In this document: piece after piece, positions 8,307-15,605 of the stretch
Layout: each line of letters begins with the position of its first letter
Numbering within the stretch: position 1 is the first letter of the stretch
From: Edaphobacillus lindanitolerans
Lineage (GTDB): Bacteria; Bacillota; Bacilli; Bacillales_A; Planococcaceae
Assembly (NCBI RefSeq): GCF_900156305.1
Contig: NZ_FTPL01000001.1
Location: 806,001 to 870,000 of the forward strand
DNA length: 64,000 nt
Direction: 5' to 3'
Made by a program: the position numbers and the translations under genes
The notes under the pieces: generated by a model
What the model was told of the DNA's origin: nothing
What the model saw: only the letters and a program-made list of their open reading frames with translations
Database searches by the model: none

Positions 8307-9800
8307 TTAATCTTCCTTGATGTTCACGAATACGCTTTTCACTTCCGTGTAGTTGGCGAGCCCGTACTCCCCGCCCATTTCACGGCCGATTCCCGACTGC
8401 TTGTAGCCGCCGAACGGCATCGTTTCCCACTCGAGGCCGAAGTCGTTCACCCAGACGGTGCCGGCCTGCAGCTTGCCTGCTATCCGGTGGCCTTTCTTGA
8501 TGTTGGTCGTCCAGACGCTTGCGGCGAGCCCGTAGTCGCTGTCGTTCGCCCGGCGGATGACTTCCTCTTCCGTATCAAACGGGAACACCGCCATGACCGG
8601 CCCGAAAATCTCTTCACGTGCGATCGTCATGTCGTCTTTGACATCGGCAAAGATCGTCGGCTGGACAAAGTAGCCCTTGTCCGCCGCTTTTCCGCCTCCC
8701 GCGACGAGGCGTGCACCTTCCTCTTTGCCTTTCTCGATGTAGCCGAGCACTGTCTGCATCTGTTTGGCCGATACGAGCGGCCCCATGTCCGTCTCCGGAT
8801 CGAGTCCCGGTCCGACTTTCAGCGCTTCCGCCTTCTTGGCGAGTGCTTCGACAACTTGATCATACAGGCTGCGGTGGACATACACACGCGTGCAGGCACT
8901 GCAGTTCTGGCCGTGGTTATACATCGTGCCGTTGAACGTGCCCTCGATCGCTTCCTCAAGGTCTGCATCTTCCAGGACGATCGCCGGCGACTTTCCGCCG
9001 AGCTCGAGCGTGATGCCCTTGAGCTGGTCCGCCGCCTTCTTCATCACTTCCTTGCCGACCGCCGTCGAGCCCGTGAAGGCCACTTTGTCGACATCCGGAT
9101 GCGTGATAATCGCCTCACCCGCAACCCGGCCCGCACCCGGAACGACGTTGACGACACCGTCCGGGAAGCCCGCTTCCTTGAACAGCCGTGCCGCGTAAAG
9201 AAGAGACAGCGGCGTTTCGCTTGCCGGCTTGATGACGACCGTGCAGCCGACCGCAAGCGCGGAACCGAGCTTCCAGGCCGCCATCACGAGCGGAAAATTC
9301 CACGGGATGACCTGGCCGACAACGCCGACCGGCTCATGCACCGTATACGTCACATAATCCGGCGAGATCTGCGTCGTCTTGCCGAACAGCTTCGTCGCCC
9401 ACCCCGCGTAATAGCGGAAATGCTGGACCGTCCCGTCCACATCGTCTGCAAGCGCCGTCTCGTACGGCTTGCCGTTGTCGAGCGCCTCGAGCTGCGCCAG
9501 CTCTTCGCGGTTCTGTTCAAGCAGATCCGCGAACTTGTAGATGAGATGCGACCGCTCGGCGGATTCCATCTTCGTCCACTCGCCTTCATCGAACGCCTTG
9601 CGCGCGGCGGCAACTGCCGCGTCCACGTCTTCCGCCTGGGCTTCGCTCACTTTTGCAATGACTTCCTCCGTAGACGGGTCGATCACGTCGAATGTCTTTC
9701 CGCTTTTCGCTTCCATGTATTCACCGTTGATGTACAGGCCTTTTGTTCCCGCAAGGAACTCACGGACTTTCGGCTTCAGGTTATATTTCACTGCTTCCAT
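8307..9800 (-). CDS. NAD(P)-dependent aldehyde dehydrogenase, probably 2-oxoglutarate semialdehyde dehydrogenase
   Basis: A 497-residue aldehyde dehydrogenase. Catalytic residues are visible: N168 (IPWNFP), E266 (LELGGKSP) and the nucleophile C300 (GQNCSACTR). The dinucleotide-binding FTGSTAVGK is near residue 242. Full length for the family, soluble. Sequence alone cannot fix the substrate. It directly follows the DapA-family gene, whose predicted product in hydroxyproline breakdown is 2,5-dioxopentanoate. Oxidation of that compound to 2-oxoglutarate would complete the pathway into the TCA cycle. This assignment is inference from operon context. It is the last clear member of the minus-strand operon starting at 15443. 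Confidence 0.9.
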   Translation of the reverse strand: MEAVKYNLKPKVREFLAGTKGLYINGEYMEAKSGKTFDVIDPSTEEVIAKVSEAQAEDVDAAVAAARKAFDEGEWTKMESAERSHLIYKFADLLEQNREELAQLEALDNGKPYETALADDVDGTVQHFRYYAGWATKLFGKTTQISPDYVTYTVHEPVGVVGQVIPWNFPLVMAAWKLGSALAVGCTVVIKPASETPLSLLYAARLFKEAGFPDGVVNVVPGAGRVAGEAIITHPDVDKVAFTGSTAVGKEVMKKAADQLKGITLELGGKSPAIVLEDADLEEAIEGTFNGTMYNHGQNCSACTRVYVHRSLYDQVVEALAKKAEALKVGPGLDPETDMGPLVSAKQMQTVLGYIEKGKEEGARLVAGGGKAADKGYFVQPTIFADVKDDMTIAREEIFGPVMAVFPFDTEEEVIRRANDSDYGLAASVWTTNIKKGHRIAGKLQAGTVWVNDFGLEWETMPFGGYKQSGIGREMGGEYGLANYTEVKSVFVNIKED

Positions 9801-9817
9801 CGTTGTTCTCCCCCTTT

Positions 9818-10711
9818 TTATTGGCTGACGGTTTCAAGGCTGTCCATCAGTTCTTTCAGCCTGGCGTCTTCTTCGGCCGAAAGTGGCAGGCGCGGCAGGC
9901 GGCAAGGGCCTCCCGACCAGCCTTTGAGTTCCATCGCACGTTTCGCGATCTGGACGTATTTGCCGGAGCCTTCCAGGAATTCGCAGAGAGGGAGAAGCCG
10001 GTCATACAGCTCCCACGCCTTGTCGAGATTGCCTTCCTGGACCGCGTTGTACAAGTCCGTCACAAGCCGCGGTGCGATGTTGCCGGAAACCGAAATCCAG
10101 CCGGTCGCTCCGACGAGGAGGGATTCAATGGCGAGGTCTTCGGATCCGCAGAACACCTTCAGGTCGCCTTTCCCCTGGCGTGCGATGTCGCGGGCCTTGC
10201 GGATGTCGCCGCTCGATTCTTTGATATGCGTGATGTTGTCAACGTCACGGCCGACCTTCAGGATGGTTTCCGTGCTGATGTCGACGCCGGATGTGAACGG
10301 GTTGTTGTAGATCATGACGGGAATCGAAACCGATTCCGCGACCGCTTTGAAGTGCGCGTAGATTTCGTCTTCTTTCGGGTGTGCATAGTACGAGTTGATG
10401 AGGAGCGCAGCATCAGCACCGGCTTTTTCCGCCTGCTTCGTGTACTCGATCGCATCTTTCGTCGTCTCGGCGGCCGTTCCGATGATGAGCGGCACGCGTC
10501 CCGCGACTTGCTTCACGCCCGTTTCAGCAAGCTTGAAGCGCTCTTCTTTCGTGAGACTGACGAATTCGCCCGTGCTGCCGTTGATGCAGAGGCCCGCCAC
10601 GCCTTCCACGATGAACTTCTCGATGTTTTGCGCAAATCCTTCATAGTTCACCGTTTCGTCTTCGTTCATCGGAGTGACCAATACCGGGAATGCACCTTCA
10701 AGTTTTTTCAT
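9818..10711 (-). CDS. DapA-family lyase, probable 1-pyrroline-4-hydroxy-2-carboxylate deaminase
   Basis: A 297-residue class I aldolase-fold enzyme of the dihydrodipicolinate synthase/N-acetylneuraminate lyase superfamily. The family signature GSTGEF lies near residues 45-50, with catalytic Tyr135 (VMIYNNP) and Schiff-base Lys164 (THIKESSGD). Start 10711 is chosen because GGAGG lies 8 bases before it; upstream ATGs overlap that site. In hydroxyproline catabolism a DapA relative deaminates and dehydrates 1-pyrroline-4-hydroxy-2-carboxylate to 2-oxoglutarate semialdehyde. Location between the semialdehyde dehydrogenase and hydroxyproline epimerase/dehydrogenase genes supports that role. Lysine biosynthesis is less likely here. 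Confidence 0.88.
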   Translation of the reverse strand: MKKLEGAFPVLVTPMNEDETVNYEGFAQNIEKFIVEGVAGLCINGSTGEFVSLTKEERFKLAETGVKQVAGRVPLIIGTAAETTKDAIEYTKQAEKAGADAALLINSYYAHPKEDEIYAHFKAVAESVSIPVMIYNNPFTSGVDISTETILKVGRDVDNITHIKESSGDIRKARDIARQGKGDLKVFCGSEDLAIESLLVGATGWISVSGNIAPRLVTDLYNAVQEGNLDKAWELYDRLLPLCEFLEGSGKYVQIAKRAMELKGWSGGPCRLPRLPLSAEEDARLKELMDSLETVSQ

Positions 10712-10746
10712 GTTCATTTCCTCCATTCAGTTGGTTGAGATTTTAT

Positions 10747-12177
10747 TTAAGAGACCGAAAGCTTTTTGCCCGAGCGGGTCCGTTTGACCGGTTCCGCGTC
10801 CGGGTCTGTATACCAGATGAACATATTGCGGTAGCCGTAAATGAGGCAGATGATGAGCGCCAGGAAGTTGAACCAGAGGAACGGCAGGTAACTCAATGTG
10901 GATACGCCGAGCGTCATCGCCATGAACACGCCGCCGTCCGACCACGGTACCATCGGGGTTGTCACCGTCCCGCCGGCTTCCGTGTTTCTGGACAGCACTC
11001 TGCGGTCGATGTGCAGCCGATCATAGCTGTCGGCCGTAATCTTGCTTCCCGTGATGACCGACACATAAGCGGCACCGCCGAAGAAGTTGCCGAAAAATGC
11101 GGAAAGGATCGTCGTCAGCGTCAGGTTTCCGCTGTTGTTCGCCCAGCGGAGGAGGTAGTTTCCGACCGCTTTCAGGACGCCGATTCTTTCCATCAGGCCG
11201 CCGACACCGAGCGCGAAGATGATCAGCACGATCACGTCGAGCATGAACACGATGCCGCCCCGGTTGAGCAGATTGTCGATGAACGGCACGCCGGATTGGA
11301 TGGTGTTGCCGGCGTACAGGATGTTCACCGCATTGAGTGCGCTCACGCCCTGGAACAGGAAAGCCCAGAGAGAGCCGAGCAGCGCGCCGAACAAAATGAC
11401 GGGAATCGCCGGCTTTTTCAGCGCCAGCAGCAAGATGACGACCGCCGCCGGAACAACCATATACCAGCCGATGTTGAAGTATTCCTTGAGCGCCGCCATC
11501 GTCTCCGTCGCGGAGCTCATGTCGCCGCTCCCCCGGTAGAAGAATCCGACGCCGAGGAACAGGAGCGCCGTGATGATCCACGCAGGCGTGCTCGCCGTCA
11601 GCATCGATTTGATGTGGTCGATCAGGTCCACTTTGGACAGGGACGCCGTCATGACGGTCGTGTCCGAGAGCGGCGACAGCTTATCGCCGACGTAGCAGCC
11701 CGAAATGACCGCACCCGCAACGAGCGGCACCGGGAAGCCGAAGCTCGCACCGATGCCCATCATCGCGATCCCGGCCGTCCCGGCAGAACCGAACGACGTG
11801 CCGGTCGCAACTGACGTGATCGTACAGATCAGGAATGCCGCGAACAGGAAGATGGCCGGATTGATGACCGTCAGCCCGTAGTAGATGATCGACGGAACGA
11901 CCCCTCCCGCAATCCACGTCCCGATGAGTGCACCGACCGAGATGAGGATCAGAATGGACTCAAGCCCGTCATAAATCCCCCTCAGCAGGCCGTCCTGCAT
12001 TTCCTTGTAGTTGTAGCCGATCTTCAGGCCGACCAGCATGATGAGCGCCCACGTCGTGAGCAGCGCCAGCTGGATCGAGATTTCAAACTTGACGATGAAC
12101 ATGAACATGATCACCGTGAATCCGATGAGTACAAACAACATTTCGCCGAGCGTCGGCAACCGCTTTTCGCTTTCCAT
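10747..12177 (-). CDS. NhaC-family Na+/H+ antiporter-like transporter
   Basis: A 476-residue polytopic membrane protein with about 11-12 hydrophobic segments. NhaC-type features are visible: GTWIAGGVVPSIIYYG near residue 87, SVATGTSFGSAGTAG near residue 120 and GCYVGDKLSPLSDTT near residue 160. Start 12177 is preferred over the GTG at 12180 because AAAGGAGG is then better spaced. Characterised NhaC relatives exchange sodium for protons or for organic acids (e.g. malate/lactate). Its place inside a hydroxyproline operon that lacks any other porter suggests uptake of free hydroxyproline or export of a product, but this is inference. Confidence 0.88.
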   Translation of the reverse strand: MESEKRLPTLGEMLFVLIGFTVIMFMFIVKFEISIQLALLTTWALIMLVGLKIGYNYKEMQDGLLRGIYDGLESILILISVGALIGTWIAGGVVPSIIYYGLTVINPAIFLFAAFLICTITSVATGTSFGSAGTAGIAMMGIGASFGFPVPLVAGAVISGCYVGDKLSPLSDTTVMTASLSKVDLIDHIKSMLTASTPAWIITALLFLGVGFFYRGSGDMSSATETMAALKEYFNIGWYMVVPAAVVILLLALKKPAIPVILFGALLGSLWAFLFQGVSALNAVNILYAGNTIQSGVPFIDNLLNRGGIVFMLDVIVLIIFALGVGGLMERIGVLKAVGNYLLRWANNSGNLTLTTILSAFFGNFFGGAAYVSVITGSKITADSYDRLHIDRRVLSRNTEAGGTVTTPMVPWSDGGVFMAMTLGVSTLSYLPFLWFNFLALIICLIYGYRNMFIWYTDPDAEPVKRTRSGKKLSVS

Positions 12178-12237
12178 CACATTCCTCCTTTTATTGGCCG
12201 TGTCTCCCCCATCCCCTTGCGACTCACTTCATATAGT

Positions 12238-12276
12238 GTTGATTTCCACTTCAGGCGGATGCTTTCCGCGGGCATG
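12238..12276. repeat. Truncated copy of a dispersed Bacillales intergenic repeat
   Basis: The stretch beginning GTTGATTTCCACTTCAGGCG and continuing GATGCTTTCCGCGGGC matches, from memory, one end of a palindromic intergenic element common in Bacillus and relatives. Only this one end is present here; the complementary arm is missing. It lies between the transporter gene and the racemase-like gene. A flanking GGCATGG/CTATGCCC hairpin is next to it. Confidence 0.45.
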
Positions 12277-12296
12277 GCTCTATGCCCGTCTAATAT

Positions 12297-13205
12297 TCAC
12301 GCGATGACAAAGCCTTGTTCGAGCGGGTCTTCGCGGTCGAACACGAAGTCGTGTGTACCGGTGACAAACGGCTCGGCGGTCACCTTGCCGGCGAGACTTG
12401 CTTCGTCCGTAAGTTCCGCGGTGAGTGAGCTGCCGAAGATGCTTTCATTTTCCAGCTTCTGGGCGACCGTTCTTTTTGCCTGTTCTGCTAGGAGAGCCAG
12501 TGTGCTGTCAATGCCCGGCGAGCGCAAAATGTAGCCGTCCGGCTCGAAAGTCACCGAGCGCAGCCGGCCGTCGCCGAGCTTTTCTGCGACTATGACGGCG
12601 CTGAATGAAACCCCTTCATCTGTCAGTTCGCGTGCCTTTGAAGCCCCCCAGTCCGACAGGGCCGCGAGATGCTCCAACTTGATCGCCGGAATGTCCGCCG
12701 GCAGCGGGTAGATCAAATAATTCCGTTCCCCGTCGATGCAGACAGACGGCCGCTCCGGCTCACCCGACACTTCTGCCGAGCGGCTCACCGCCGTCACGGA
12801 CATCACTTCGTCTCCCGACATATCCGCTTTCACGCGGTGGATCCCCGTCACGGTATCGACCGTGTACTCATCATTTTCCGTCCGGGCCAGATTGCCGGTT
12901 TCCAGCAGGGCGGCAAGTGCCGCCATGATCCCTTCATACTTGAATGCGCTTACCCGGTCATGGACGAAAAACAGCAATCTCGCGTCCGCGTCCGCCGATT
13001 CGGTGATGACGCAGCCGTGCATCCCCCGGTGGCCGCGCGGTTCATTGAGAAGCAGGTTCTTTTCCGTCCGGTATCCTTCGGCCAGTGCAGCTGCCTTTGT
13101 TTTCAGGTCTTTTCCGGCTGGAAGGATCGGCGACCGGGTGACGATGCGGTATGCCTCACCCGCCGTATGGGCGTCAATCGAGCTGTATAGTTTTGAAAAC
13201 TCCAT
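12297..13205 (-). CDS. Proline racemase family protein lacking both catalytic cysteines
   Basis: A 302-residue homologue of the proline racemase/hydroxyproline epimerase family, about 50 residues shorter than its neighbour at 13206. Family landmarks remain: SSIDAHTAGEAYRIVT at the N terminus and NEPRGHRGMHGCVI near residue 54. Against the neighbour, the first catalytic Cys (in MCGH) aligns with K89. The second (RSPCGTGT) aligns with G231 in RSPGIDST. It therefore cannot use the normal two-cysteine racemisation mechanism. It starts at the base after the neighbour's stop codon (TAAATG), so it is co-translated. It could be an accessory subunit, a different lyase or a decaying paralogue; the frame is intact. 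Confidence 0.85.
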   Translation of the reverse strand: MEFSKLYSSIDAHTAGEAYRIVTRSPILPAGKDLKTKAAALAEGYRTEKNLLLNEPRGHRGMHGCVITESADADARLLFFVHDRVSAFKYEGIMAALAALLETGNLARTENDEYTVDTVTGIHRVKADMSGDEVMSVTAVSRSAEVSGEPERPSVCIDGERNYLIYPLPADIPAIKLEHLAALSDWGASKARELTDEGVSFSAVIVAEKLGDGRLRSVTFEPDGYILRSPGIDSTLALLAEQAKRTVAQKLENESIFGSSLTAELTDEASLAGKVTAEPFVTGTHDFVFDREDPLEQGFVIA

Positions 13206-14261
13206 TTAGACTCCCTCCTTTGCAGCTGCCGGAGCCGCTTCTTCATGATCCATCGGCGGGATGAGCAGATAACCTTCCCGCAGCGGATCGCGTTCATTGT
13301 AATAAAACCGGTGCATCCCCATGATCCATGCGGAGCCGGACACTTCCGTCAGGACCGCCTCCTTGCCCCCAGCGTCCGTCGTGCCGAGCACTCGGGCGCG
13401 GAACAGGGTGCCGACGATGCTTTCATGTACGAACGGCTCATCCTGCCCGATCTCCCCCTGCGCGTAAAGTGTCGCCAGCTTGGCGGAGGTGCCCGTGCCG
13501 CACGGTGACCTGTCGATGCCGCCGGGCGGGACGACGACCGTGTTCTTCACATCCGCCTCCGGATGAACGGGATCCGTGTAAAATTCGATGTGCGTCAGGC
13601 CGCTGATGAACGGATACTGCGGATGCACGATTTCCTCCCGCTCATTGATCGCATTGCGGATCGTGATCGCTTTGTTGATGATTTCGGAAGCGTGTTCTTC
13701 CGTCAGCGTCAGCCCAAGCTTGCGGGCGTCGATGATCCCGTAGAAATTGCCGCCGTATGCAATGTCCGCTTCGACCCGCCCGATTCCGTCAACGTCGATT
13801 TCAATTGACTTCAGCAGGAAGGCGGGCACGTTTTCGAATGTCACTTCTTTCGCCTTCCCGTCCTCGACCCGCACACGTACGTCGACGAGTCCCGCCGGCG
13901 TGTCGACTTTAATATCCGTGAACGGCTCCTTCACTTCAATCAGACCGGCTTCGACGAGCGCTGTGCAGAACCCGATCGTGTCATGGCCGCACATCGGCAA
14001 ATAGCCGCCCGTTTCAATATAAATGACCCCGACATCGGCATCCGGATGGCACGGATCCGTCATGAGCGCACCCGACATGACGCCGTGCCCCCTCGGCTCG
14101 TTCATGAGGAACTTCCGGATCCAGTCGTATCGGTTCTGCATGTCCAGCATCTTCTCGGACATCGTGTTTCCGTCGAGCGGCGGCAGTCCGCTGATGACGG
14201 TCCGTGTCGGATTCCCGCCGGTATGCGTGTCAATCGTCTGGAACACCCGCTGGCACTTCAT
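13206..14261 (-). CDS. 4-hydroxyproline epimerase / proline racemase family
   Basis: A 351-residue cofactor-independent epimerase. Both catalytic cysteines are present: C91 in PMCGHDTIG and C254 in [11 protein letters not shown], together with the NEPRGHGVMSG motif near residue 54. The predicted reaction is trans-4-hydroxy-L-proline to cis-4-hydroxy-D-proline, the first step of the hydroxyproline pathway. It lies between the FAD dehydrogenase gene (14262) and the Cys-less paralogue with no gaps (TAAATG junctions at both ends). Proline racemase activity cannot be excluded from motifs alone; the neighbouring dehydrogenase, deaminase and semialdehyde dehydrogenase favour hydroxyproline. Confidence 0.92.
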   Translation of the reverse strand: MKCQRVFQTIDTHTGGNPTRTVISGLPPLDGNTMSEKMLDMQNRYDWIRKFLMNEPRGHGVMSGALMTDPCHPDADVGVIYIETGGYLPMCGHDTIGFCTALVEAGLIEVKEPFTDIKVDTPAGLVDVRVRVEDGKAKEVTFENVPAFLLKSIEIDVDGIGRVEADIAYGGNFYGIIDARKLGLTLTEEHASEIINKAITIRNAINEREEIVHPQYPFISGLTHIEFYTDPVHPEADVKNTVVVPPGGIDRSPCGTGTSAKLATLYAQGEIGQDEPFVHESIVGTLFRARVLGTTDAGGKEAVLTEVSGSAWIMGMHRFYYNERDPLREGYLLIPPMDHEEAAPAAAKEGV

Positions 14262-15443
14262 TTAAACCCCCACCTTTTCCTTGAACCGGCTCAGGCGGAC
14301 AGAATCCGTCGGGATGCATGTCTCCTTGCCGTTCAGCATTTCTTCCACCACTTTTCCGGTCACCGCCGCAAGGCTGATACCGTCCCCCTCATGTCCTGCC
14401 GCGATATAGAAGCCCGGTATCCCCTCGACTTCCGAGATGATCGGCAGATGGTCTTCCGTCCACGGCCGCAGGCCCGCGTATGTCCGGATGACCGTCATAT
14501 CGGCGATTTTTGGATAGAATCTCACCGCCCGCTTCGCAATGTAGCGGGTCACTTCATGATTCACTTTCGTATTGAATCCGGCGAACTGGCGGCTGCTTCC
14601 GATGAGGAAGTTTTGGCTTTCCGTCGGCTCGAACACGAGCGCCACGCCGTATTTTTCGGTCATCTCGTCCACGACCCGCTCCCCGCCAAACTTAGAGATC
14701 AAGTAGCCGAACTCCATGACTTTCCGGAGGCCGACCATTTCCTGGCGCGACGCAACGATGAGCTGCCCTTTCCTCGGATAGATCGGCACGTTGACGCCGA
14801 GCATCGATCCGATCCGCGGGGCCCAGACACCGCCGGCATTGACGACTCGATTGGCGGTGAATGTCTCGCCGTTTGTCTCGATGGTGAACGTCCCGTCCGG
14901 ATTTCTCCGGAGGTTCGTCACTTCGGTGTTTGTATGAATGCGCGCGCCCTGCTTCTTGGCGGAATGAAACATCGAAAACGTCAACATGTACGGATTGACC
15001 GTTGAATCCGTCTTGCATTCCAGTCCGCCGTACAGATCGTCCGCAAAAAACTTGGATTCATTGCGCAGGTCTTCCCGGTCGAGCATTTTAAAGTCGAGCC
15101 CTGCTGCAAGCTGGCGGTCGACCCACTGCTGGGCCGCTTCCATTTCCGCGTCGTTCTCGCAGACGAGAATGCTGCCGGGATTGCGGTATTCAAACGACAT
15201 CTCGAGTTCACTGCTCAGCTCATGGACAAGCTGCTGGCTCACGAGCGACATCTGGCTGTCAAAGCCCGGGTCTTTGTCGATGGCGAGAATATTGCCGTCG
15301 CACCGTGAAGACGTGCCGCTCGCAAGCGACCCTTTCTCGAGAACGGTAATATCGAGTCCTGATTTTGACCCGTAGTATGCAATGGCGGCGCCCATGATTC
15401 CGCCGCCGATCACGACAACATCACGATTGATTTGGGATGACAT
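14262..15443 (-). CDS. FAD-dependent oxidoreductase, probable D-hydroxyproline dehydrogenase catalytic subunit
   Basis: A 393-residue D-amino acid oxidase/glycine oxidase family flavoprotein. The N-terminal FAD site VVVIGGGIMGAA is at about residues 9-20. The C-terminal LRPWTEDHLPII and AAGHEGDGISLA match the DAO fold. It resembles HcnC-type subunits of multi-subunit amino acid dehydrogenases. Those need partner subunits like the ones encoded divergently at 17280-19138. The predicted reaction is oxidation of cis-4-hydroxy-D-proline to 1-pyrroline-4-hydroxy-2-carboxylate. It is the first gene of the minus-strand hydroxyproline operon, with ATG 15443 after AAGGGGGAA and a sigma-54 promoter 41 bases upstream. 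Confidence 0.9.
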   Translation of the reverse strand: MSSQINRDVVVIGGGIMGAAIAYYGSKSGLDITVLEKGSLASGTSSRCDGNILAIDKDPGFDSQMSLVSQQLVHELSSELEMSFEYRNPGSILVCENDAEMEAAQQWVDRQLAAGLDFKMLDREDLRNESKFFADDLYGGLECKTDSTVNPYMLTFSMFHSAKKQGARIHTNTEVTNLRRNPDGTFTIETNGETFTANRVVNAGGVWAPRIGSMLGVNVPIYPRKGQLIVASRQEMVGLRKVMEFGYLISKFGGERVVDEMTEKYGVALVFEPTESQNFLIGSSRQFAGFNTKVNHEVTRYIAKRAVRFYPKIADMTVIRTYAGLRPWTEDHLPIISEVEGIPGFYIAAGHEGDGISLAAVTGKVVEEMLNGKETCIPTDSVRLSRFKEKVGV

Positions 15444-15483
15444 GACGTTCCCCCTTCTTGGATTCCTTGCCTGCCCTATTAAC

Positions 15484-15502
15484 TATGCAAGAGGCATGCC
15501 AA
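15484..15502 (-). promoter_or_regulatory. Sigma-54 (-24/-12) promoter for the hydroxyproline operon
   Basis: The minus strand reads TTGGCATGCCTCTTGCATA, with GG and GC exactly 10 bases apart. Predicted transcription begins near 15475 toward the FAD dehydrogenase gene at 15443. The activator gene is divergent from it. Confidence 0.85.
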
Positions 15503-15533
15503 CCCGGAATGTTCCTTTAATTTAAATATTCTA

Positions 15534-15561
15534 TTGATTCCAGCGCCGGCTCCTGTAAAAT
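15534..15561 (+). promoter_or_regulatory. Sigma-A promoter for the activator gene
   Basis: A TTGATT -35 box and a TAAAAT -10 box are separated by 16 bases. The start site would fall near 15569, about 37 bases before ATG 15606. The activator thus appears to be made independently of sigma-54. Confidence 0.6.
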
Positions 15562-15605
15562 ATATTGGACAGTGACTAACAAATTTGACAGGAGGAGCCG
15601 TCCAG

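Noticed and set aside
8487-10310. Long plus-strand open frame of 607 codons
   Set aside because: It is antisense to the aldehyde dehydrogenase and DapA-family genes. It is Arg/His-rich and lacks a ribosome site, as expected for a shadow in high-GC DNA.
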